Shown piece after piece: positions 50,101 through 60,000 of a stretch of DNA of 64,000 nt (position 1 is its first letter; each line of letters begins with the position of its first letter). The notes below the pieces were generated by a model. The model saw only the letters and a program-made list of their open reading frames with translations, was not told the origin of the DNA and did not search any database. The DNA is from Microplitis mediator (taxonomy: Eukaryota; Arthropoda; Insecta; Hymenoptera; Braconidae), in assembly GCF_029852145.1 (NCBI RefSeq), contig NC_079970.1:6758001-6822000 (forward strand), in the 5' to 3' direction. The position numbers were made by a program, and so were the translations under genes.

Positions 50101-50885
50101 TAAAAGCTTAAAACTTGTAAAAAAATTTACTTTTGGGATTTATCTTTGATGGTATCATAACAAAAAAGAAAACATGTATTTGGACAATAGTTTATGAATT
50201 TTTATTATTTTAGAGAACTTTTATAACCAAATAAAAATTTTAAACTGATTTTGTTTATTCGGTAATGATTTGAAAAAGAGATTAGAAACTTTCAAAACCA
50301 AATTTTTCAAAAGTTCCTATTTTACACAATTGTCTACATATATATTAGTATTTCTGTTAATAAATTTTTAATTATTAAAGGGTTTGTTCGCTGATTTAGC
50401 AAGCTACATGCTCATGACCGAGTCCTCTTTGGAAGAACTGAATAAAAAGTTAGATAATAAAATTTCTTCCCTTCAATTTAGACCAAATATTGTAGTTTCT
50501 GGTACAGACGCTTTTGCTGAAGATGACTGGGAGTGGATCAAAATTGGCGAAAGTGTTATTTTGCGGAATGTAAAACCCTGTCCCAGGTAATATATATAAT
50601 CCAATATCTAATTTTATAGAATCAAGTAAGATAAAAAAAAATTTTCTTTTTAATTATAGATGCACAATGACTCGTGTAAACCCAGAAACTGGAGAGGCTG
50701 ATAAACAAGAACCTTTGAAGACATTAAAAACATTCCGCGAACAAACGGATCCTCAGCGAGTTTTAGTCGATGGGAAAGCTCCGGTTTTAGGAATTTATTG
50801 CGGTCTTTATGCAATGGGAGATGTCAAAGTTGGGGACGATGTTTTTTTACATGTACCGAAATCTGCACGCACAACAAAACTATAA
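47161..50885 (+). CDS. MTARC: Mitochondrial amidoxime-reducing component (MOSC-domain molybdoenzyme)
   Basis: Six exons join to 383 residues: 47161-47175, 47508-47848, 48684-48923, 49373-49496, 50381-50586, 50660-50885. mARC is a molybdenum-cofactor enzyme of the outer mitochondrial membrane that reduces N-hydroxylated compounds with cytochrome b5 and its reductase. Seen here: a short N-terminal anchor (MKDLLTWKFGIIVSCSLTVG onward, about residues 6-25), a basic linker, the MOSC N-terminal beta-barrel (LPCPRWIKAGKIKELFYYPL), and the MOSC domain with FRPNIVVSG and AEDDWEWIKIG. CPRCTMTRVNPETG follows, in which C310 matches the cysteine that binds molybdenum. The exon ending at 48923 uses donor gtattc. 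Its reading frame would otherwise stop at 48952, but the join to 49373 restores the family sequence EWISKFL. The first coding exon has only five codons. AATAAA motifs occur at 50884 and 50997. Confidence 0.92.
47252..47419. repeat. Family D MITE, copy 1
   Basis: Begins gattctgaagttagccgacg, ends ctgttaacttcaagatcg. Flanks ttttaatta and ttttaattt agree at 8 of 9 positions, as an aged duplication would. Makes up half of mARC intron 1. Confidence 0.75.
47873..48632. mobile_element. TG-family MITE, copy 2, hosting an array element
   Basis: Ends aatagggtagaagtaccgtt and atggtacttctgccctat. Sequence on both sides of 47934-48444 matches TG copy 1. mARC intron 2. Confidence 0.8.
47934..48444. mobile_element. 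Palindromic array element (CATCTCAGATTATACTCAG words)
   Basis: Ends acacggtaagaacaagatta and atcttgttctatccgtgt are inverted. The interior is roughly 20-bp words based on agattatactcagt and inverse, with a central cgcatgcgcgtgtagtatac hairpin. Confidence 0.8.
49581..50194. mobile_element. 614-bp palindrome J1 in mARC intron 4
   Basis: Outer arms of about 120 bp (ctattgtccaaatacatgtt to cttcagtggcagtg) are almost identical inverted copies. The inner part is an array of ctactcac/gtgagtag words as in J2. Mirrored frames starting MAVLQFYSQDLY appear on both strands and are repeat artefacts. Confidence 0.9.
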
Positions 50886-51855
50886 TAAAAATTTTGAAAA
50901 AAAGTTTATAAATTTTCATTTTCTTCATATTGTTTAGAACGTATTGTGAAAAATTGAGATCAAAAGACGGTTACTTTTTTCTGGCACCAAAACGATAATA
51001 AATTCAATGATTAAAATAAATTTTTTCGTACGATATTAATGAATTAATTGACCAATGAGCACGTGATTAGGAGCAATTAGAAGACTTAGGTCTGATTAAA
51101 TTTGACATCAAATTTATTCAGTAGTTTTTTAACTAAGGTACCCGCGGATAATAAGGCCAAAGTGACAAAAATGATATTTAAAATAACCGCCTCCGCTAAA
51201 GGCTACTCTAGTAGAAGGTTCTTGCATAGAGATGTTACGACAAGTTTATAGAGTCCCGACACCACGTTCCCTGTCTTCTATATTTCATCATCCGTCATAT
51301 GATGTCGTAGCGCAAAAGAAATTATAAAAAACAATCTAGTCTTCTAACTCTTAAAAAGGATACTAATAGTTTTAAGTACTGTTGAACAAAGCAATCTAGT
51401 CTTCTGTCTTTAAAAAAGTATTGTTGGTAAATTTAAGTGATGATTAATCTCTAATACCAATTTTATTAAGTATAATTAAACTATTCCAATTTGTTTAACC
51501 CGTAGGCCTTATTACTCTACCGTAGTAAAATAAGGCCTATTCGTATGGTTTTTGTAAAAGTTTAATTTTTTGTTTGTTTGTAGTATAAATTACCATTACT
51601 TCATTATATTTCATGGCTGATGTATTGAAATAAAGATTAATGATACATTTCGATAATTAAATGCAGTATTTTCGATTCTATTCAAAATCTTCCTTAGCTA
51701 GGCCTTATTACCCGCCAGAACCTTACAACACCTCGAAGAGTTACTGAAATTACAGATCCAGCAGTTTTGGATGAGTAAAAATGAATCAGGTGGTAACGAT
51801 TAAAAACATTCTTACAATTAGGAGTTCTTTCAAATATTTCAAAATATTTATTCTT
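50886..51855. other. Gene-free stretch between convergent mARC and XLF
   Basis: Contains mARC poly(A) candidates and a likely element at about 51138-51722 bounded by ccgcggataataaggcc and ggccttattacccgcc, with inner copies of ggccttatta. Confidence 0.4.
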
Positions 51856-54800
51856 TCAAGATATAAAATCACTTAGACGATTTTTTTGACGTTTATTCCT
51901 ACTTTTTATAGAATTATCTCTAGATAATTCATTCCTTTCCTTACCAGCCTCCTTATTAATTTTCCTTTTTTCAAGATTTGATAACTTGGTACTCAAACTA
52001 CTTTTACTTGTGCTAGCATCAGTTGCTTCATCAGTTATTCTACCAGAAATAGTTTTTTCCTCATCCTTACATTTAATTTCATCGGTTGTAATTTGAATTT
52101 GTTCGGACTGATCAATCCTATCATTCTCACAACTTTTATCATGCAATTCATTTGTCTCTTTTTCTCTAAAAATTAGAAAATTTATGATAAATATATAATA
52201 TTCAATTGACTTAATAATATATTTATCGACCAGAAAATTAAAATTTTTTTTTGATAATAAATAGCCAAAGTTTTATCAAAGATAAGTCGATGTATGAAGT
52301 AAAAATAAAAAATTTCTTCACGAAAACGAGGAAAAGAAAAAGTGATAATTCAATTTCCGGGAATAATTTACTATCAATTGATTCAACAAATATGACTGAG
52401 AAAAAATATCGCTCTATAACCCTATGTATATAAATATGATCAGATAAGTACAAATATGATCATGTTTGACTAAAATAAACACCCACGTGTAATCATATAA
52501 TGTACGATTATAAAATGTCACATCGGTCTGTTTTCTACATTTGATCGAATATGATCATAATTTTTTTTTTTTCTTTTCAAATTGCATTGACTTATTCGAA
52601 CTTTAGGCAGTGCTACCAATTCTACTCACAACATCTTTACTCAGCCTCAACTCTAGTCACAGTTTTGCACACCTCGAGCGCGAAGCGGAGAGGTAGTGCT
52701 CTACTGTCGTCAAATGTCAAAGCAGGGTTGTCGTTAATTTTTTATTCAAGTTTAACTCTACTCAGTTATATCTTTACTCAGCTACAACTCTACTCACAAA
52801 GAATTTCTATTTTATTGATAGGCTAAAATACATGAGTAGAGTTGTAGCTGAGTAAAGATATAACTGAGTAGAGTTAAACCTGAGTAAAAAAAACTGTGAG
52901 TAGAGTTGAGACTGAGTAAAGTTGTGAGTGAGTAGAATTGTAACATTGCCGAACTTTAGATGAATAAAAAAAAATTGGATAGTGAATAAACACGACCAGT
53001 AAATAAACTTTATTTGATTTTAACTTACAGTCAGATCTCGTTATAAGACTAGGCGTTATAAGACTCTTCGAGGTTTGACTGTATTTTATTGCTGTTTGAT
53101 TGACAGCTTTCAGAACTTGAATTCTAATTTTGTTGCATCCTTCCACATTAAATTATTAACAAATATGACCGTTCATTCACTGGTTAAATGTTTATTTATT
53201 GGCTCATTCACTCTTTTGATTATCAACCGATTGAGAAGAATAAGAAATAAAGGAAAGAAAAAAAATTACTCGAAACCCCGACCAAAGTAATTTTCTCATT
53301 AGAAACTTACACAATATTTTTAGTATTTCCAATATAACTGTCAGTAAATAGTTCTTCATTTTCCTCGAATACATGGCTAAAAATTTTTAAAACTGAATTT
53401 TTATTGACTTTAATAGTCGAATCGCTGAAAAATGTATCATAGATAAATCGCTTCGTTGCAATATGGCCTACAAGAAAAACCCAATTAAATATTTGAAATT
53501 ATAATAAATAATTAGAACCAATTTAATTTCAAATAAATATATAATCTTACCACGGACCACATGATCCGTATTCAATTTATAGTCCATTATTTCTTCGTCT
53601 TTATTAACTATTTCATCAATTAATAAATTATTTTGTCGTTTATATTCAGCAAGTGCTGAACACAAAGGCACAGTTATTACTTCGAAAAATTCAGTGCTGT
53701 CATTGCACTCATTTAAATCGATAGTATATTTGAAAATACCTCCTTCGATTATTTTTTTGAGTTCTATCGAGCTCGTGGATGACTCGTTTACTATATACTT
53801 TGGTATGTTTTTTAATAAATCGTTTATTATTGAATTGATATCTAGATCCTCTAGGCTTAGCAATGGATTCAATTCCTTTAATTTAATGTAAGTTATTATT
53901 AAAAAAAAAAAAATGTAATCACTTTATAATTATGAAAATTGTAGCAGTAAAAATTATTTCAAAACGTATGGAATTATGAAGACCATTTTTGCGGCAGTGT
54001 TTGAATCGAAACAATTGATACATTATTAGTAGTATCTAAGATCCAATTCTCAAATAATAAAGGGATGACAGGAGGTAACTAGGATCATAAAAAAAAAAAT
54101 AAATAATTGTGCTAATCAACTAACATTAAATTTCGCTGTTTATTTTTCAGCTTCTTCAGACTCTGTACATAAACATATATCAGAAATTAGGATACATCAT
54201 TAATATAAAATAAAATTAATCACTATGAGTGTGAATATAGCAGACATTAGACAAATTCAAAATTATAAATGAATAGAGTAAATAAATAAAAAAATAATAT
54301 TTACAAAAATTGCACTTATTAATTTTTGAATTTTTTAAATGCGCACTTTTTAAAAATTGTATTTATTAATCATTTACTCTATTTATTGATAATTTTAAAT
54401 GTGTCTGATTTCTACTACATTCACACTCATTAATAAATCAACTTACTGATTTAACAATTACACATTCAATAATATAATAAATTAAAGTATAAATTATACC
54501 TTGAACTGTAGCTTAGGTATAATATTATTGAATTTATTGTAATTCTTAAATCGGTAAGGTAATCGATTAATTTTATTTTATATTAATGATGTATCGTAAT
54601 TTCTGATGTACCTGAAGATCAAAACGTTTTTCGATCTTCAAGTACATAATTTCTGATAGATGTTTATGTATAAAGCCTGAAGAAGCTGAAAAATAAACAG
54701 CGAAACGTCGCGAATTTGAATTTTAGCTGATTAGCACATTTTTTTTTTTTTTTTTATGATCCTAGTAAAGGTAAAAGACCTAGTACCCGATCAGGGAACT

Positions 54801-55641
54801 AGTAACCGATCACTTCATGTATTTGTATAGATATATTTAGTAAAATTCAGTAACTATAGATATACAAATACATGAGTGATCGGGTACTAGGTTTCTTACC
54901 TTACCTCGTATCATCCCTTTATTAACGATTGATACCTAATTTTTTTTTTTAGAAAATTAAAAGCTCTATCACATTAATTCCATGATACTAACGTTAGCCG
55001 ACGTCTAATAATTTTTGGATTCTTTTCAAAACAATAAACAATCAAAAAAAAAAAATTGCACCTGTAGTTTATTAAATTTTCTACATGTGCATATTTTTAG
55101 TTTTTTTTTTTTTGTAGTTGATTTGTTGAAAATAAAATCAGAATATTGTTAATCGTATGTTAACTTCTGGATCAAATGAATACCAACATCGCACACTTGT
55201 TAATAATAATCGAGAAGATGATCATATAAATTCATTTATGTAAAATATAACAAATGAATGTCTTTTGGATCATTACAAAAAAATATATCATGTAGATACT
55301 CATTTAAAAGGAAATCAAGTTTTCTAGTAATCGACAAGCGCAAGAAAAATTATTTTCGAAATTTTTGTAAAAAAAATATATAAAAATGATTATTTATTTA
55401 AATTATAAAAAATATTATTACGAGCAAACAATTAATGTTCTGTCAATGAATATAAAGTGATTTATTTACATTAATTTAAATAATAACTTACTTGACATTT
55501 GTCAATTATTTTGTCAATTGTCAATAATTCAATAAATAATTGACGTAAATTTGTTAGCATAATTTTCCATTGATTGTTAATATTAATACTTGCAATTAAA
55601 AATTCTTTATTATTTATCATTATCTCTTCCCATTGATTCAT
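51856..55641 (-). CDS. NHEJ1: XLF / Cernunnos non-homologous end-joining factor
   Basis: Minus-strand exons 55641-55492, 53875-53551, 53467-53311 and 52165-51856 join in phase to 313 residues (human XLF has 299). XLF acts in the nucleus with XRCC4-ligase IV and Ku to bridge DNA ends. The sequence follows the family in order: an N-terminal head beginning MNQWEEIMINNKEFLIASI, a QELN segment like the family KELN, and a helix-stalk sequence around 120-150 (PLCSALAEYKRQNNLLIDEI, KDEEIMDY), then HVVRGHIATKRF. A charged low-complexity tail ends KRQKNRLSDFIS, closely like the C-terminal Ku-binding motif of XLF (basic cluster then an aromatic/hydrophobic-Ser end). It is convergent with mARC. Introns 1 and 3 carry many MITEs. 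Recognition is from remembered family sequence, without a search. Confidence 0.82.
52606..52950. mobile_element. Element J2 (8-bp duplication)
   Basis: 345 bp flanked by exact gaacttta at 52598-52605 and 52951-52958. Ends ggcagtgctaccaattctac and gtagaattgtaacattgcc. The array interior is broken by a GC-rich foreign piece at about 52675-52735. An 8-bp duplication suits hAT-like elements (inference). XLF intron 3. Confidence 0.85.
53026..53083. repeat. Minimal 58-bp PG-family element
   Basis: Two PG ends face to face: tacagtcagatctcgttata and tcttcgaggtttgactgta with ggcgttataagact between. Apparently a deletion derivative. XLF intron 3. Confidence 0.75.
54080..54764. mobile_element. Palindromic element T
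   Basis: Ends taggatcataaaaaaa and tttttttatgatccta. Arms pair over more than 100 bp (cagcttcttcagac against gcctgaagaagctg; gatacatcattaatataaaa and inverse). Confidence 0.75.
54223..54435. mobile_element. Family C MITE, copy 2, nested in T
   Basis: Ends atgagtgtgaatatagcaga and ctactacattcacactcat. Interior collinear with copies 1 and 3. No clean duplication remains. Confidence 0.75.
54768..54900. repeat. Element R, copy 2
   Basis: Same ctagtacccgatca / tgatcgggtactag halves as copy 1, with a short internal partial repeat (agggaactagtaaccgatca). Confidence 0.75.
54982..55170. repeat. Family D MITE, copy 4
   Basis: Starts atgatactaacgttagccga, ends gtatgttaacttctggatca. XLF intron 1. Confidence 0.7.
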
Positions 55642-56000
55642 GTTTACTAGTAAATTAATTATTTACAAATAAAAATAATAGAAAAACGTGTATGGTTTGT
55701 TTACAGAAGCGCCATATTGTATGTATTGTATAAAGCGCCACTGTTTAAAAAACGCGGGAAAATTTTAAATTTAGTTCCTTAAATAAGGTGCATTCCGGAA
55801 TGCACCCTTATTAATTATTCTCATTACTAACGCGGTAAATTTAAATATTTGAAAACTGAATTATTAAAAATAGGAAAAAACTAAAAATTGTACGTCAAAA
55901 TAAAATGGCGGCAGAATATGATAGAAAAATATTTAAAAAAAATAAAAAAAAAAATACGTAAGTGTTTGAACAAACCTTGGTGGGGAAATAATATGCAGAA
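55642..56000. promoter_or_regulatory. XLF upstream region
   Basis: Contains gcgccatattg near 55710, a perfect short palindrome gtgcattccggaatgcac near 55790, and aaaatggcggcag at about 55906, which matches the YY1/Pho consensus (AAnATGGCGGC). Likely the minus-strand promoter of XLF. Confidence 0.4.
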
Positions 56001-56540
56001 GGGTGTCCTAATACACTTGGAGATTTAAATTAAATTGCTCCAAGTGTACTGCAGCTAAAAAAACGTCACTTAACTGCTATTTCCCACCAGACGATGCCAG
56101 ATGATTTTGATCAGGAACTTGGAAGTTATCAGCATCAGCAACTCACAAAACTTTACACTAGCACTGAACACTCAACACTTAACTACACCATAGACACTTT
56201 GCACAATTTAAATTAACAAAAGATAAATTTTACAATCACTGCACAATTTTACACGACTTAACTGCAATACTGTGTTTCAATTTAAATGTAAAAAAGAATC
56301 TGGACTACTACTGCCATTGTCGATGATACTGACTGACGCTATTGGACCGCCAGTTGATACAAAACAATCGAATTTGCGATTCTCTCGCCCCCCACTTTAG
56401 CAAAAACAATTGAACGTTGAAAACAGTGACACGCAATAGCGCCATCTTGGCGCGAAATTTCAAATCAATGCATGATCAAATATCAACTCTTCTGTATCAA
56501 CGCACGGTTTCTTACTTGCAAATCGTTCAAACTGTTTTCT
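56000..56540 (-). promoter_or_regulatory. Candidate minus-strand promoter / 5' UTR-like segment
   Basis: A sharply different, less AT-biased segment between XLF and EndoU. On the minus strand it has caagatggcgctatt (YY1-type) near 56450, initiator-like tcagtcagt, and AT-poor leader-like sequence with few ATGs. It could be an upstream start of XLF, a non-coding RNA, or the 5' end of a retroelement. Confidence 0.3.
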
Positions 56541-57000
56541 ACAAAGAAAAAAAATGTTAACATAAAATATATTACTTTAATAAACATATACTAATTAAAT
56601 ATAAATTTTTTTGTTATTTGTATTTATAAAAAAAGTATGTCATCTACTAAAACATTATCATCAAATATTTCGCTATATTTTTGAATAGTAAAACAATCAA
56701 AATTGTTTTTTAAGACTACGCTTAAGTTAGCGGTAATTTTAAAATTCATAAAAAAAAAATTCAAACAGAGACAGGTAATGTAAGCAACGTAAAATCGTTT
56801 AATAGTGATCAGGTCGCTTGAGACCAATGTCACATGAGTCATCGTCTCAGAATCGGAGATCAGACGAAGACAAAAGATTTAACTAGTCTCTAACAGTCTG
56901 TACTCGGAGTAAGTCAAGTCTTAGTAATCCGCAGTCAGTGAGTTGAAAACATTCTCGTTTTAATTGTCGAAGGATTCGGATCAAAAAATAATTATTAAAT

Positions 57001-60000
57001 ATGGTGTCTAAAATTTTATTTATTATTTTATTTACCTTTTTAACTTTTACAACTAGTAAGTACTTTTCTCAAGTTTTTTTTTACAATTAATACACTTGTT
57101 TTTAAATTTTATAATTTTTTTCTATTGTAAAATTTCCAATTTAAATAAATTCAGTAATTTATCGTTCAGTTTCTCTTATATCTACATATATATATAATCG
57201 TAAAAATACACTTTCACTTGTGTAAAAAAAAAAAAAAATTACTATTAAATCGTTTTTTTTTCAAATTCAATTTTTTTGTTTAAAGAACTCAATTTATTTT
57301 TTATATATTTAGTATATATATTAAATTAAATTTAATACACTTTCAATATATAAAATATAATTTTCATATTTATTATCCATTAAAAAATATAAAATTTACG
57401 ATACTAAAGTTAGCCGACTAATAATTTTTGAATTTTTTTCAAAACGATAAATTATACGAAAAAATATTTTTTAAAAATTACATTAGTAGTTTTTTTAATT
57501 TTCTACGTGTATTTTTAGTTTTTTTTAGTCATTAATTTAATGAATAAAAAATCAGAAAATTGTTAATTGTCTGTCAGCTCCAGGATCATATAAAATTTAA
57601 TGAGTGTAAATGTATCAGACATCAGACAAATTTAAAATTATAAATATATAGTAAATAATTTAAAAAATAATATTTATAAAAAATACACTTATTAATTTCA
57701 AAATTTTTTAAATGCGCATTTTTAAAAAATTAAATTTTATTAATTATTTACTCTTTTTATTAATAATTTAAAAATTGTCTGATGTCCGCTTCATTCACAC
57801 TCATTAAAATTTATATAATTTTAAAACAATTAATTGTCTAAGTGATTCTCGAAGTTTTATAAACTCGAGATGCTCAGAAAACATCGTCATTGACATTATA
57901 ATTCATGGTCATTAGAGAAAATTCCCACAATGTATTTTTAATTGAGTTGTAAATATTTTCTTTTTTTTTTAATTTTAAATTTGCATAAATCTACTGTACA
58001 TTAATACTTGTAACTGGGTCACCGAGTCCTTGAGAATACAAAATAACTTTATAGATAATTTAAAAGGTCATAAGGTCAATTTGATAGCCCCTAAAAATGT
58101 CAATTTTTATCAATTATCGACACTATTACTCATCATGATCTATCAACATGAGATTAGAAATCTAAACAACGAAGAAATTCTTCGAAAATTACGATAACAT
58201 TTGAAAACTTTCCTCTTAAAAGATGATGTAGAAGCAGACGGATGGAAGTTTTGGAAAAAAGAATCTACAACAACGACTACTACAACAACTGTATCCCCAC
58301 CTATAATCGCAGTGAATCCAAATTCTGGCGTAGGCCAAGCGATAGCTAATGCCGGTAATCCGAGCCTCGCTGTAGGCGCCAATAATGCAGGAACTATTCG
58401 AGTTTCAACCACGGCGAGACCGCGTCACCCAAATCCCGGAACGGAAGTTGGTTTAGATGTACCGAATTCCAGACCTAAACTTAATAATCAAGATTACAGA
58501 AACTTAGCGATTGATCTAACGGGTGCTGGAGAACCAGCACGACAACCTCCGAAATCGGGATCAGCTGCTAATCCTGCATCTCCACTTCCATCAATTCCAG
58601 CAGGTGGTTTTCTATCATAGACCAATAATTATTTATTAATGCAATATCTTCTAGGTAGTATTCATTTATATATTTTTTTTACCAATCAGCTGGGGCACCA
58701 CGACCGAATTCTAATCCAACTCCGGTTCAAAATAAACCCATATCATCTACAACCAGGCCTTTAGTAACATCAACTACACCACGACCAGTAATAAATAATC
58801 CAGGATCTCCACAAACCGGGCCAAAACTTTCTGGTTTACCATCTGGAGGATCATTACCAGGACCATCATGGGCTGAAGTTGCTGGTGGTTCTAGTAGATC
58901 TGGTTCACCAACACCAGCATCTAGATCTGGTTCACCAACACCAGTATCTAGACCTGATTCACCAGCACCAGCATCGAGACCTGATTCACCAGCACCAGCA
59001 CCAGCATCGAGACCTGGTTCACCAGCACCAGCATCAAGACCTGGTTCACCAACACCAGTATCTAGACCTGGTTCACCAGCTCCAGCATCTAGACCTAATT
59101 CAGGAACAGATCAATCTTCTTTAACACGTCCAGCTGTTGGAGGAGCTGTTGTTGGCGCTGGAGCAGCTGCAATTGCTGGTGGTTCTAAAGTAGTTTATTC
59201 AAGTAATCCGACTTACAGTAAAGGAAATGTTGTAACTGATGAAGATTTGGAAAAATTATCAGAAGCGTTATTCATTAAAGATAACAACAATGCCTTTAAA
59301 CATATTACAATTAATCTACAAAAACAAACTAATCCAAGTAGTCCAAAAGACGAAGCCCCACAGCCGTAAGCACTTGTCATATTTATTCTCACTAATATAC
59401 ATTAGTTATTACCGGTTTAATATAATATTTTTTATTATTATTATTTGATCAGATTGTTGACAGTAAATCCGGCAGCATTACAAATTCCAACAATTTCAAA
59501 AGTCCTTACAATTTATGATAATTATCAATTAGACTCGAGAGTTAATGAACACATAAGTCCCCTTCAACGAACTGAAGAGAGTCTTCTTGTTGACACATTC
59601 CTCAGTACCAATGTTATGTCAGCGGCAATGAAATTTTTAGCAGATAAAGGGTTTATTAAAAAAGATTATTATGAATATAAAGATACTTTGAGAAGGTTGT
59701 GGTTCAACTTATACTCAAGGGGAGAAGGTAAAATTGGATCATCTGGATTTGAACATGTTTTTCTGACGGAACTCAAGTCAGGGACGGAAGTTAGTGGTCT
59801 ACATAATTGGATTTATTTCAATGCTGAGGAAGGTAAAAACAGAGTTAATTATCTTGGATACATGAAGAAATTAGATCTTGGTGACGTAAGTACAGATTCA
59901 TTTTCTTTAATAATATTTCGAAAAAATTTCATTACCAATAAAGTAAAAATATACAGTCGGATCTCGTTATAAGACTAGTTCGGGATTGCACTGAAAAAAA

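Larger units (their letters stand above)
54057..54924. mobile_element. Outer element U in XLF intron 1
   Basis: Inverted ends taataaagggatga and tcatccctttatta plus aggtaac/ttacctc. Encloses T (with C copy 2 inside) and R copy 2. Confidence 0.6.
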
